Assembly: GCF_900100275.1 (NCBI RefSeq)
Contig: NZ_FNET01000019.1
Coordinates: 62,001-126,000 of the forward strand
Length of the DNA stretch: 64,000 bases
Direction of reading: 5' to 3'
Source of the DNA: Lentzea albidocapillata subsp. violacea
Lineage (GTDB): Bacteria; Actinomycetota; Actinomycetes; Mycobacteriales; Pseudonocardiaceae
The notes under the pieces are model-generated. The model was not told where the DNA came from, did not search any database, and worked only from the letters and a program-made list of their open reading frames with translations. Of the stretch, positions 52,642 through 61,340 are shown piece after piece. Each line of letters opens with the position of its first letter. Within the stretch, counting starts at the first letter, position 1. Made by a program: the position numbers and the translations under genes.

Positions 52642-53673
52642 TCAGATGACCGGGGTACGGGACAGCACCACCGCGAGACCGAACGCGACGCCCATCACGA
52701 CAACCTCGGCCGCGGCCCACGCCACCAGCGGAGCCGGCCGTCCTGCCGCGATCAGCGGCAGCAGCCGGAAGCGGATCCTTCCGCCCAGCGCGGCGAGCAG
52801 GACCAGACACACCGACTTCAGCAGCACGAGCTGTCCGTACCCGGTGGTGAAGAGCCCGCCGGGAAGCTCGACGAGCGGCGTCGTCGCGAGCTGCACGAGA
52901 GCGTTGATGACGCCTGTCACGAGGACGAGGAGCAAACACACGGTGGCGAGCTTGGAGAACCTCGGCAATGCCGCGGCGAGAAGGTCTCGTCGCGTACTCA
53001 CGAAGTACACCAGCACCGCCAGCCCTCCGGTCCACAGCGACGCCGCGATCACGTGCAGCTCCATCGAGGCCATCAGCAACCCGTGCCCACCCCAGCGCAG
53101 GCCGAAGTTCGCGGCGTGGCCGCCCACCGGCAGCGGAAGGAGGGCGAAGAGTGCCACGAGCATCCGCAACTCGGCGGGCACGCTCTCACCCGAGCGCACC
53201 GCGAGAAGCGCGATGTTGAAGTACACCAACGCTGACACGGCACTCATCGCAAGAGCCTGGCCCGCGCCGACCTTGCGCATGAACTCCAGCACGTGGCCGA
53301 TCCCGATCTGCTGGCCTGGACGCAGTTCCGCGACCAGCAGCAGCACCATCGCGAGCGCGGCCAGCACCCAGACCGCGGAGGAGACGACCGCGGCACGGCG
53401 GACGGTGCCCAGTACCGGCTCGGTCAGCGCCGGTCGGTCGAAACCCAGCAACTTGGGCAACACGCTCAGACCGACCGTCACGACGGCGGCGACGAACAAC
53501 ACGGCCCGCACGACGGGCAAGCCGAAACGCACTACCGCGCCTGGCTCGGGCAGGCCGGGCACAGGGGCGACAGCGGTCAGCACCAGGGCACCCGCCACAC
53601 CGAGAGCCACCGCTCCCACCAGACCCGCTGCGATGGCAGCGCGGGGCAGCTGGGCGGTGCGGTTGGAGCTCAT
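52642..53673 (-). CDS. copD: CopD-family copper membrane protein
   Basis: 343 residues and eight or nine TM helices. CopD-like blocks: AANFGLRWGGHGLL, MELHVIAASLWTGGLAVLVYF and VTGVINALVQL. It is thought to move copper across or into the membrane with CopC. ATG overlaps the CopC stop. Confidence 0.9.
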   Translation of the reverse strand: MSSNRTAQLPRAAIAAGLVGAVALGVAGALVLTAVAPVPGLPEPGAVVRFGLPVVRAVLFVAAVVTVGLSVLPKLLGFDRPALTEPVLGTVRRAAVVSSAVWVLAALAMVLLLVAELRPGQQIGIGHVLEFMRKVGAGQALAMSAVSALVYFNIALLAVRSGESVPAELRMLVALFALLPLPVGGHAANFGLRWGGHGLLMASMELHVIAASLWTGGLAVLVYFVSTRRDLLAAALPRFSKLATVCLLLVLVTGVINALVQLATTPLVELPGGLFTTGYGQLVLLKSVCLVLLAALGGRIRFRLLPLIAAGRPAPLVAWAAAEVVVMGVAFGLAVVLSRTPVI

Positions 53674-54194
53674 CTCGGTTTCTTGCCGGTGCGCAACGCC
53701 AGCACAACACCAGAGGCGAGGAGCACCACGGCGCCGGCGATCCACGGCCAGACCGGCGCGTCACCGACACCGCCGGTGGACGCCGTGTCCGTCAGCTGAG
53801 GTGCGGACGGGCTGGCCGGCGTGCCGGTGCCCGTCTGGGTCAGCCTCATCGTGATCTTGCCGGCGACGGGATGGCCGTCCGCGGAGAGCACGCGGTAACC
53901 GACGACGTAGTCACCTGCCGGCCCGAGCGGCAGGACGCCGGCGGTCACCTCGTTCCCGCTCACCGATGGCTCACCTGAATCCCAGCGGGTTCCATCTGGT
54001 CCTCTGACCGTGACGGTGTTGAACCCCTGCTGCATCGGCTGGTCGAAGGTGAGCATGACCTTCGACGGGCCGGAGGCCATGGCGGCGCCGTCCGCGGGGT
54101 CGCTGCGGACGAGCACGTTGTGCGCGAGCGCGGATGAAGAGCCGGCGAAAACGGCCGCTACCGCGAGCACGAGAGTCACAACAAGACGCTTCAC
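53670..54194 (-). CDS. copC: CopC-like copper-binding protein with TM tail
   Basis: 174 residues. Signal cleaved before AHNVLVRSDPADGA, so His becomes residue 1 or 2 of the mature protein, the first ligand of the CopC copper site; DGHPVAG supplies the second His. Thr/Ser linker and C-terminal TM (VWPWIAGAVVLLASGVVLAL). GTG start with AAGGA. Confidence 0.92.
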   Translation of the reverse strand: MKRLVVTLVLAVAAVFAGSSSALAHNVLVRSDPADGAAMASGPSKVMLTFDQPMQQGFNTVTVRGPDGTRWDSGEPSVSGNEVTAGVLPLGPAGDYVVGYRVLSADGHPVAGKITMRLTQTGTGTPASPSAPQLTDTASTGGVGDAPVWPWIAGAVVLLASGVVLALRTGKKPR

Positions 54195-54305
54195 GACGTG
54201 GTCCTTGTTCCGCGCAGGGTCGACGACACCGCACTCTTCACAGCCAGCATCACGCAGACCGTAGGCCACAGCCTCCGAGAGTGATGAGCGGGTTCGGCGA
54301 AGGTC

Positions 54306-54536
54306 TCACGCACGTGCTCCGCGCACCATCCAGGCCACTCCCCAAAGCCACAGTGCCACCACGGCCACGATCAGCCACGAGGTACCCGTGATGAGGGCGG
54401 TGACCCCAAGCGCGGACGCGGCGCCCAGCGGCACGACGACCACCATGGCTGCACGGTTCAGAACCGCGCCGACAAATGCGATCCACGCCGCGAGCACAGG
54501 GAGGTACAAGGCCAGCTTGGCGCCAATGACGTTCAC
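54306..54536 (-). CDS. Small three-TM protein
   Basis: 76 residues, largely hydrophobic (LALYLPVLAAWIAFVGAVL, and two more TM helices). GTG start inside the stop of the previous gene (GTGA), last gene of the DUF3105-DUF305 operon. Family not recognised. Confidence 0.65.
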   Translation of the reverse strand: MNVIGAKLALYLPVLAAWIAFVGAVLNRAAMVVVVPLGAASALGVTALITGTSWLIVAVVALWLWGVAWMVRGARA

Positions 54537-54856
54537 GGCTTGGCCTCGCCCTCGTCCTGGTCGCGTGCCGTCGCTTCCGGCTCGTCCGCAGCGAAGGATG
54601 TTCCGTTTCCACCTTCAGTGACCACGGTTTCGGGTTGTCCGTTCTGAGCAGGTGTCACCGCCGTGGTACTCCGTCGGCGCGGAGAGCTGTAGAGGGCGTC
54701 ACGGAACTGCATCCGGGCAGCGCGGTCCGGGTCGTTGCGTTGGGCGATGCCGATCGCCACCAGCGCCGCGATGATCACGAGCAGGATGAGACCGAGAATC
54801 AGCAGGGCGGAAACGCCGCCCTGCTCATGGGTTGCCAACACCTGCACAGGTATCAC
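54533..54856 (-). CDS. Small single-TM protein with acidic tail
   Basis: 107 residues. One TM (SALLILGLILLVIIAALVAI) then a basic patch and an acidic Glu-rich C-terminus. GTG start overlaps the DUF305 stop. Tight overlap on both sides argues that it is real. Function unknown. Confidence 0.62.
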   Translation of the reverse strand: MIPVQVLATHEQGGVSALLILGLILLVIIAALVAIGIAQRNDPDRAARMQFRDALYSSPRRRSTTAVTPAQNGQPETVVTEGGNGTSFAADEPEATARDQDEGEAKP

Positions 54857-55509
54857 CCTGAGCCGAGCGGCTGTGCGTTGCGAGCCGTCAGCATCGCCTT
54901 GAGCGTCTGCACTTCGGCTTCCTGACTGGACGCGATGGCACCGGCGAGACTGCGCACGATCGGAACCGTGGCCTTGTCGGCCGCGTACTTCGACATGGAG
55001 ATGCCGCCTTCGTGATGCCGCGTCATCAGCTGCAGGAACAGCACGTCGAACTCCTTGCCGTTCAGTTTGCGCAGGCGTGCGAGCTCCTCGGAGGTCGCCA
55101 TGCCGGGCATGCGGCCGTTGTCCATGCCGGACATTGAGTGATGCTCACCGCTCATCCAGGTCATGAGCTTGCCCGCAGATGCCTGCTCGGGCTCACCCCA
55201 CATGCCGAGCCAGCCCTTCATCCGCCCGACCTGTTCCAGCTGGCTCGACGCGATGTCGAACGCGAGCTGCCGCACATCAGCGTCGTCACTACGGCCAGCC
55301 GCGAGATTCGCCATCTGCACGGCCTGCAGGTGATGCACCGACATGTCCTGCGAGAACCCGATGTCGACCGCGGTGGGCCCGGCGGACTCGTCGGGGCGAG
55401 CGAGGGTGAGGCCAGCGGCCGCGCCGACGAGCAGCAACGCGATGCCGACTGCCAGCGCGATCACCCGCCGGGACCAGTTGACGTCCTCCGACGCCTTCTC
55501 CTCCGTCAT
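54853..55509 (-). CDS. DUF305 membrane-anchored protein 2
   Basis: 218 residues. N-terminal TM anchor, two DUF305 helical pairs (MSVHHLQAVQMANL and MTRHHEGGISMSKY) and a Met-rich middle (MSGEHHSMSGMDNGRMPGM). Copper-associated ferritin-like fold. TGATG overlap with the DUF3105 gene. Confidence 0.88.
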   Translation of the reverse strand: MTEEKASEDVNWSRRVIALAVGIALLLVGAAAGLTLARPDESAGPTAVDIGFSQDMSVHHLQAVQMANLAAGRSDDADVRQLAFDIASSQLEQVGRMKGWLGMWGEPEQASAGKLMTWMSGEHHSMSGMDNGRMPGMATSEELARLRKLNGKEFDVLFLQLMTRHHEGGISMSKYAADKATVPIVRSLAGAIASSQEAEVQTLKAMLTARNAQPLGSG

Positions 55510-56306
55510 CAGTTCCCTCCCGCAGGGGTGGAGGACGGCGCCGTGTTCTGCTCCTTCGGGTCCTCCTGACCGCCGTCGACCGGCACCGCGTCCGGGCCTG
55601 GCTTCTCGGCCACGAACGGCGGCGGGTTGGTCACGTCGAACTGGGCCGGGCTGGCCTCGCAGGTGGCGCCGGGCTCGGGGTAGGTGTTCGGGTTGCGGCG
55701 CAGCGAGGAGATGAACTGGTCGATGCGCTCGTCGTCAGCGCTGTCCAGCTTCAGCTGGTGACCCCACGACTGCAGCGCGATCGGCTTGTCCAGGCCGGGG
55801 TACGGCGACAGCATCGTGAACTGCTGACCTTCCGCCTTCGGCTTCAGCTTGTCCAGCGCGGGACCGTTGACCTGGTCGGGGTTGTAGGCGATCCACAGCG
55901 CGCCGTGCTCCATCGAGTGCACCATGTTTTCGGTGCGCACAGCCTTGTCATAGACCACACCGGTGCAGTCGGCCCACGTACCGTCGTGCGCGCCGCCGTA
56001 GGGCGGGCTGGCTTCGTAGGCCACCCGCTTCACAGGCTCGACGTGCTTACCGGCCGGATATTCCTTCTTGGTGACGCCTGCGATCTTGTCTGACGGATCC
56101 TTGTTGGTGTCAGACGGCTTCCACTGCGCGAGAGCGGCTTCACGTTGGTTGTTGGCCGAAATCTGGGAGTAGGCGTAGCCGAACACCCCACCCGCGAGGC
56201 CCAGCACCGCGACGACGGCGATGATCGTGCCCCACGGCCTGGGCTTGTAATCCACGACGATGGACTTCGTTCCGCGGGCCTTCTTGGACTTCCGGCCACT
56301 GGTCAT
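55509..56306 (-). CDS. DUF3105 membrane-anchored protein
   Basis: 265 residues. Basic N-terminus and one TM, then the DUF3105 domain with the motif MVHSMEHGALWIAYNPD and PYGGAHDGTWADCTG. In many actinobacteria DUF3105 sits next to DUF305, as here. GAGGAG before the ATG. The operator is 20 bases upstream. Confidence 0.88.
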   Translation of the reverse strand: MTSGRKSKKARGTKSIVVDYKPRPWGTIIAVVAVLGLAGGVFGYAYSQISANNQREAALAQWKPSDTNKDPSDKIAGVTKKEYPAGKHVEPVKRVAYEASPPYGGAHDGTWADCTGVVYDKAVRTENMVHSMEHGALWIAYNPDQVNGPALDKLKPKAEGQQFTMLSPYPGLDKPIALQSWGHQLKLDSADDERIDQFISSLRRNPNTYPEPGATCEASPAQFDVTNPPPFVAEKPGPDAVPVDGGQEDPKEQNTAPSSTPAGGN

Positions 56307-56326
56307 TTCCGCTCCTCGGCAATCGG

Positions 56327-56345
56327 CTACTAGCGAGAATAGTAA
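56327..56345. promoter_or_regulatory. BlaI-type operator 18 (DUF3105 operon and repressor gene 3)
   Basis: CTACTAGCGAGAATAGTAA, one mismatch. Lies between two divergent units, so it may control both. Confidence 0.78.
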
Positions 56346-56382
56346 AGATCGCGAGAGCGGACCTGAGAGGACTCTGTGCGAC

Positions 56383-56395
56383 GCCGTATCCTCTC
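56383..56395 (+). promoter_or_regulatory. Probable leaderless promoter of repressor gene 3
   Basis: GCCGTATCCTCTC, identical to 11502-11514 near repressor 1. TATCCT (56387-56392) ends 8 bases before the ATG at 56400, the right distance for a -10 element of a leaderless mRNA. Confidence 0.5.
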
Positions 56396-56399
56396 GGTC

Positions 56400-56753
56400 A
56401 TGCAGGGGCTGGGAGAGCTGGAGTCGGCCGTGATGGACGTGCTGTGGCGCGCTGATCAGGCGCTGACGGTGCGTGAGGTGCTGAGCAGGCTCAATCGCGA
56501 GCTCGCCTACACCACAGTGATGACGGTGCTGGACAACCTGCACCGCAAAGGCTGGGTCCAGCGCGACATGGTGAACCGCGCGTATCAGTACCTGCCATCG
56601 ACCACGCGCGAGGAGTCGGCGGCCGCCGCGTTGCGCGACCTGCTGAACTCCACGGAGAACCCCGAAGGCGTGTTGCTGCGCTTCACCGAGTCCGCCTCCG
56701 AGGGGGAGATTTCCCTGCTCAGGCGGGCGCTCCGGAGGCGACGCAGCCGATGA
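56400..56753 (+). CDS. BlaI/MecI/CopY-family repressor 3
   Basis: 117 residues from ATG 56400, which aligns with the starts of repressors 1 and 2 (MQGLGELESAVMDVLW); GTG 56376 with GAGAGG upstream would add eight residues. Recognition region AYTTVMTVLDNLHRKGWV is identical to repressor 1, so the DNA site should be the same. The stop overlaps the M56 gene (ATGA). Confidence 0.91.
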   Translation: MQGLGELESAVMDVLWRADQALTVREVLSRLNRELAYTTVMTVLDNLHRKGWVQRDMVNRAYQYLPSTTREESAAAALRDLLNSTENPEGVLLRFTESASEGEISLLRRALRRRRSR

Positions 56754-57715
56754 CGATCGCCTTGGCGTTGCTGGTCGGCGCATTGCTGGCGGGCTGGGTA
56801 GCACCCGCGCTGCTGAGCGCGCTGCTGAGCGCACGGGTGCATCCCCAGGTGAGTCTTGTGACCTGGTTGACGCTGGTCACAGGCATTGTTCTGGCGAGCA
56901 GCATCGCACTGATCATCGCCCTGCTGCCAGGACACGGCCCCGCGCCGCAGGTCATCATGATGCTGCACAGCTGCCTCACCGCCATCCGGCACGGCGGTGT
57001 TCCCGGCGCGGAACATCTGGCCGGGTTGCTCTGGCTCGCCCTGGTCGTGTTCGGAGCGGCAAGGTTGGCGGTGAGGCTTTTGCGTTACCGGCGGCATCAA
57101 GGGCAGCTGTACGTTCGGCACCGAGGCGCCCTGGACTGGCTCGCCAAGCACGACGACGGGCCGATCCCGACGCTTTGGCTTCCTCACGAACAGCCCATGG
57201 CGTACAGCATCGGCGGCCCCGAGGCGCTGATCATCGCAACCGATGGTCTCGTCGAGCGACTGCCCTACGACAGCGTTCAAGCAGTCCTCGAACACGAGCG
57301 CGCACACGTCCGTGGCCACCACCACCTCCTGGTGGCTGTCGCTCGCGCCCTCGCGGCCACGCTGCCATGGCTTCCGCTCGCGCGCTGCTCCCCCGAGTTC
57401 GTCGGCGCGGTCGCCGAACTGGCGGCGGACTCGAGCGCCGCCCGGATGCACGGCACCCGTGCCGTCCGCACCGCGTTGCTGAGCATGACCACCCCGCACG
57501 ACACGCCGCCGGCCGCCCTTGCGATGGCGCACACGTGCGTCGATCTGCGGTTGGCACACCTCGACGAGGCCGGCACCGCAAGTGGCCGTGACGTCAAGCA
57601 ATTCCATGTCGCGCTGAGCGGTCTCTGCGCTGTCACACTCCCGTTCGCGCTCGGGACAGCGCTGTTCGTGACGGCAGCACTCGCCGTGTGCCCCTTCATC
57701 CCCGGCATGTCATAA
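56750..57715 (+). CDS. M56-family membrane metalloprotease 2
   Basis: 321 residues. Same design as M56 protein 1: N-terminal TMs, HERAH in LEHERAHVRGHHHLL, downstream VAELAADSSA, C-terminal TM, no beta-lactam sensor domain. Cotranscribed with repressor 3. The extracytoplasmic loops are short, so the signal may be a small ligand, a metal ion or a partner protein. Confidence 0.88.
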   Translation: MTIALALLVGALLAGWVAPALLSALLSARVHPQVSLVTWLTLVTGIVLASSIALIIALLPGHGPAPQVIMMLHSCLTAIRHGGVPGAEHLAGLLWLALVVFGAARLAVRLLRYRRHQGQLYVRHRGALDWLAKHDDGPIPTLWLPHEQPMAYSIGGPEALIIATDGLVERLPYDSVQAVLEHERAHVRGHHHLLVAVARALAATLPWLPLARCSPEFVGAVAELAADSSAARMHGTRAVRTALLSMTTPHDTPPAALAMAHTCVDLRLAHLDEAGTASGRDVKQFHVALSGLCAVTLPFALGTALFVTAALAVCPFIPGMS

Positions 57716-57871
57716 CAGTTCGGCAACACAGCCTCGATGGCTCGTGACCGTGGCGACCAGCTTCGTCCTCACGTCGGCGCACCCGGCGCGGCCACGACTC
57801 GGCATGACAGGACGGGCACCCCACGACCCTCACCGACGCAGCGGCGGCTGCCCCAGCACGCTGCGGCTGAG

Positions 57872-58471
57872 TCACGTGAGTCGGCCGAGTCCGGGGAGAA
57901 AGCGCCCGGTATGACTGGCGTAGGACAGGTACTCCCCGTCGTGCACCTGCCGCAGGTACGGCTCCTCGACCAGCCGGACCTGCAGTTCGCTGCCGACGAT
58001 GACAACCCCCAGTCCGACGATCGCGATCAGACTGGGCACGACCAGCGCCAACCCGGCGACCATCATGATCACCGCCGTGTAGACCGGGTTGCGGACGATG
58101 CGGAACGGTCCGTCGGTGACCAACGCGGGCCGCTCCGTCAGATCGACGGTGCTGCGCCACGAATCACCCATTGCGAGTTGGGCACCGAAGGTGGCGAGCA
58201 GCCCGATCACACTGACCACGACGCCTGCGACACGCACAACCGGCCGATCGAGGATCGACAACGCCGGAACACCGAGCAGTTCGCTCGCGGGTGCGGCCGC
58301 ACCCGCGAGCAGGATCCCGACCCCGAACGTTGCCCGGGACCACAACTGCACAGGCGTCGTCGGCCTGCGGACACCGGAGTCACCGGTGCGACGTCGTTGG
58401 ATCCAGACACGAACCCCGCCGCCGAGCACTAGAAACGCGAACAGCAGGAACAGCGCGATCAAAGCGAACAC
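57872..58471 (-). CDS. Isoprenylcysteine methyltransferase-like membrane protein 2
   Basis: 199 residues. Signature GPFRIVRNPVYTAVIM and LVEEPYLRQVHDGEYLSYASHTGRFLP, very close in plan to the 50959 protein. GTG start at 58471 with GGGGAG upstream. Confidence 0.82.
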   Translation of the reverse strand: MFALIALFLLFAFLVLGGGVRVWIQRRRTGDSGVRRPTTPVQLWSRATFGVGILLAGAAAPASELLGVPALSILDRPVVRVAGVVVSVIGLLATFGAQLAMGDSWRSTVDLTERPALVTDGPFRIVRNPVYTAVIMMVAGLALVVPSLIAIVGLGVVIVGSELQVRLVEEPYLRQVHDGEYLSYASHTGRFLPGLGRLT

Positions 58472-58685
58472 GGCCCACTCCCCAATTGACGGATCGTAAC
58501 ACCAAGCAGGCGATCCCCATCCACGCGCGTGCGCCACCGCTCTTCCACGATGAGGCCGTGACCAGGTGGTTCGGCCAGGAACTCACCAGCGGTGAACCGG
58601 TCATCGACCGGGTGGTCGACCGCCTGCACGCAGTTCATCAACGTCATCGACCTCCCAGTCTCGATTGATCGATGAAAGCCGGTTA

Positions 58686-58705
58686 TCATCGTCTTATGAC
58701 GATGA
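58686..58705. promoter_or_regulatory. ArsR-family operator overlapping its own gene start
   Basis: TCATCGTC-TTAT-GACGATGA, an 8-bp perfect inverted repeat. The ATG at 58696 lies in the loop, so the bound sensor would block its own transcription. Confidence 0.7.
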
Positions 58706-59073
58706 ATAGCACGACCGGATGCTTCACGTCGAGCGGTGGCGCGACAGTCCTGGATCCGGCCGTAGCGCTCTTCCACAGCCTGTCGGACGCGACGCGGCTC
58801 GCGATCGTGCAGCGACTGGCCTCGGGTGAGGCACGTGTGGCCGACCTGGTGAGCGAACTCGGTTTGGCCCAGTCGACGGTGTCGGCACACGTCGCCTGCT
58901 TGCGCGACTGCGCCCTCGTGACGGGCCGCCCGCAGGGCAGGCAGGTGTTCTACAGCCTGACCCGCCCCGAGCTGATGGACCTGTTGGCCGCTGCGGAGAC
59001 GCTGCTCGCCGCCACCGGAAACGCCGTGGCCCTGTGCCCCAACTACGACGTCACAGAGGAGACAACCCGATGA
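58696..59073 (+). CDS. ArsR/SmtB metal sensor, CmtR-like
   Basis: 125 residues. Winged helix with LFHSLSDATRLAIVQRL and recognition helix AQSTVSAHVACLRDCALV. Cys pair four apart in ACLRDC plus a C-terminal Cys in ALCPNYD match the CmtR Cd/Pb site. No ribosome binding site; a leaderless ATG within the operator. Stop overlaps the ATPase ATG. Confidence 0.9.
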   Translation: MTMNSTTGCFTSSGGATVLDPAVALFHSLSDATRLAIVQRLASGEARVADLVSELGLAQSTVSAHVACLRDCALVTGRPQGRQVFYSLTRPELMDLLAAAETLLAATGNAVALCPNYDVTEETTR

Positions 59074-61037
59074 GCGACGCATGCTGCGGTGGCGACGAGC
59101 CGCGTACAGCCGAGGAGCAGGAGGAACACGAACCTGAACGGCTCTGGGAGGTCAGCGAGCTCCGATTCGCGGCCATCTCCGGTGTCTTCCTCGCCGCCGC
59201 GCTGACCGCCGGCTGGACGGGCTTGTCGCCCGTGCTCGTCGCGGTCCTCGAAGTGCTGGCCCTGCTGATCGGTGGCTACACCTTCGTCCCCAACACCATT
59301 CGCCGTCTTGCCAAGGGCAAGATCGGTGTCGGCACGCTCATGACCATCGCCGCGGTGGGTGCCGTCCTGCTCGGCGAGGTGGGCGAAGCAGCGATGCTGG
59401 CGTTCCTCTTCTCCATCAGCGAGGGCCTCGAGGAGTACTCCATCGCGCGCACTCGCCGTGGCTTGCGGGCGCTTCTCTCCCTCGTTCCGGACGAAGCCAC
59501 GGTCATTCGTGGTGGCACCGAGACCGTGGTGGCATCGACCGAGCTGCGCGTCGGCGACCGGATGCTGGTCAAGTCAGGCGAGAGAGTGGCCACCGACGGT
59601 GTCATCCGCACCGGTCGGACCGCGCTCGACGTCTCCGCGATCACTGGTGAGTCGGTGCCCGTCGAGGCAGGCCCCGGCAACGAGGTCTACGCCGGGTCCA
59701 TCAACGGCACGGGTGTGCTCGAGGTGGAGGTGATCTCGACCGCCGAGGACAACTCCCTCGCCCGGATCGTGCGCATCGTCGAGGCCGAACAGGCCCGGAA
59801 GGGTGCGTCCCAGCGCCTCGCCGACCGCATCGCCAAGCCGATGGTGCCCGGCATCATGATCGTCGCGGTTCTCATCGCCGCAGTCGGCAGTCTGCTCGGC
59901 GACCCCCTCGTGTGGATCGAGCGGGCCCTGGTCGTGCTGGTCGCCGCATCACCGTGCGCGCTCGCGATCTCGGTGCCCGTGACCGTCGTCGCGGCCGTCG
60001 GTGCGGCCAGCAAGCTCGGCGTGCTTGTGAAGGGCGGAGCAGCTCTGGAGGCGCTCGGGGCCGTACGCGGCGTCGCGTTGGACAAGACCGGCACGCTGAC
60101 CGCCAACCGGCCCACCGTGATCGACGTTGTGACCACCGACGGCACCAGCCGCGAGCACGTGCTGGCCGTAGCAGCAGCACTCGAAGCACGCAGCGAACAC
60201 CCGCTCGCCCGAGCCGTCCTCGCAGCCGTCGACGACGTCACCGCGGCCGAAGACGTCGAGACCGTGACCGGTGCCGGACTGACCGGTCGCCTCGACGGCC
60301 GCCAGATCCGGCTCGGCCGCCCCGGTTGGCTGGAAGCCGGACCGCTCGCCGACGACGTACGGCGAATGCAATCGGCAGGCGCGACCGCAGTCCTCGTCGA
60401 GGAGGACGGCCAGGTGATCGGCGCGGTCGCCGTGCGTGACGAGTTGCGCCCCGAGGCCGCCGAAGTCGTGGACCGCCTCCGGCGCGACGGCTACCACGTG
60501 GCGATGCTGACCGGTGACAACCTCACGACCGCCACCGCGTTGGCGAAGGAGGTCGGCATCGACGAGGTGCACGCGGAACTCCGCCCCGAGGACAAGGCAC
60601 GGCTGATCGAGCAGCTGCGCACCCAGCGGTCCACCGCGATGGTCGGCGACGGCGTCAACGACGCCCCCGCCCTGGCCACCGCCGACCTCGGCATAGCGAT
60701 GGGCGCCATGGGTACCGACGTCGCGATCGAGACCGCCGACGTGGCACTCATGGGCGAGGATCTCAGGCACCTGCCCCAGGCGTTCACCCACGCCCGCCGC
60801 GCACGGAGCATCATGCTTCAGAACGTGGGCTTGTCCCTGGCGATCGTGGTCGTGCTCATGCCGCTGGCACTGTTCGGCGTGCTCGGCCTCGCCGCCGTGG
60901 TGCTGGTGCACGAACTCGCCGAGGTTGTCGTCATCGCGAACGGCGTGCGGGCGGGACGGAGCAAGCCACTGCCCGATCTGATCCACAGGGGTCAGCTCCC
61001 TGCAGCACGAGCTACCGCTGTTGGCGCGTCGTCGTAG
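59070..61037 (+). CDS. P1B-type heavy-metal ATPase, SPC motif
   Basis: 655 residues. Short N-terminus with Cys-Cys (SDACCGGDE) in place of an HMA domain; ion motif AASPCALAISVPV near residues 293-295; DKTGTLTAN; SEHPLARAV; GDGVNDAPALATADLG. The SPC motif places it with P1B-4/CadA-CtpC-like pumps. With the CmtR-like sensor, export of Cd, Pb, Co or Zn is likely. Confidence 0.92.
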   Translation: MSDACCGGDEPRTAEEQEEHEPERLWEVSELRFAAISGVFLAAALTAGWTGLSPVLVAVLEVLALLIGGYTFVPNTIRRLAKGKIGVGTLMTIAAVGAVLLGEVGEAAMLAFLFSISEGLEEYSIARTRRGLRALLSLVPDEATVIRGGTETVVASTELRVGDRMLVKSGERVATDGVIRTGRTALDVSAITGESVPVEAGPGNEVYAGSINGTGVLEVEVISTAEDNSLARIVRIVEAEQARKGASQRLADRIAKPMVPGIMIVAVLIAAVGSLLGDPLVWIERALVVLVAASPCALAISVPVTVVAAVGAASKLGVLVKGGAALEALGAVRGVALDKTGTLTANRPTVIDVVTTDGTSREHVLAVAAALEARSEHPLARAVLAAVDDVTAAEDVETVTGAGLTGRLDGRQIRLGRPGWLEAGPLADDVRRMQSAGATAVLVEEDGQVIGAVAVRDELRPEAAEVVDRLRRDGYHVAMLTGDNLTTATALAKEVGIDEVHAELRPEDKARLIEQLRTQRSTAMVGDGVNDAPALATADLGIAMGAMGTDVAIETADVALMGEDLRHLPQAFTHARRARSIMLQNVGLSLAIVVVLMPLALFGVLGLAAVVLVHELAEVVVIANGVRAGRSKPLPDLIHRGQLPAARATAVGASS

Positions 61038-61291
61038 CCCACCTCAAGAACACTTGGCGCTGGCGGAAGTCAGAAGCTCTGCAGGAAAGCGGTAGACGTC
61101 TGCCAGCGTCATGAAGCCCGGGAAGCACCGATCCAGTACGGCGAACGGCCCCGCACGGATGCGTCGGGGGGATCGCGCCATCGGAAGGGAGGGGCATTGC
61201 TCGACCTAATCCACGCTCACGAGCACGTTCTCGACGACCCCGCCGTCGCAGGCACACCAGGACTCAGCCGGGCGGGATAGTTGTCATAGTA
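61038..61291. other. No recognisable gene
   Basis: No frame with support; HAHEHVLDDPAV appears in a short piece near 61220 but has no start or domain context. Confidence 0.4.
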
Positions 61292-61316
61292 AGCCTAGTA
61301 CTAGGCTCACTAGTAG
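61292..61316. promoter_or_regulatory. BlaI-type operator 19 fused with a 16-bp palindrome
   Basis: GTACTAGGCTCACTAGTAG (61298-61316) fits the 19-bp pattern. It overlaps the perfect palindrome AGCCTAGTACTAGGCT (61292-61307). Lies 25 bases before the decayed DUF3105 copy. Confidence 0.7.
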
Positions 61317-61340
61317 TGAACGGGCGGTGAGGAGCTGGGG

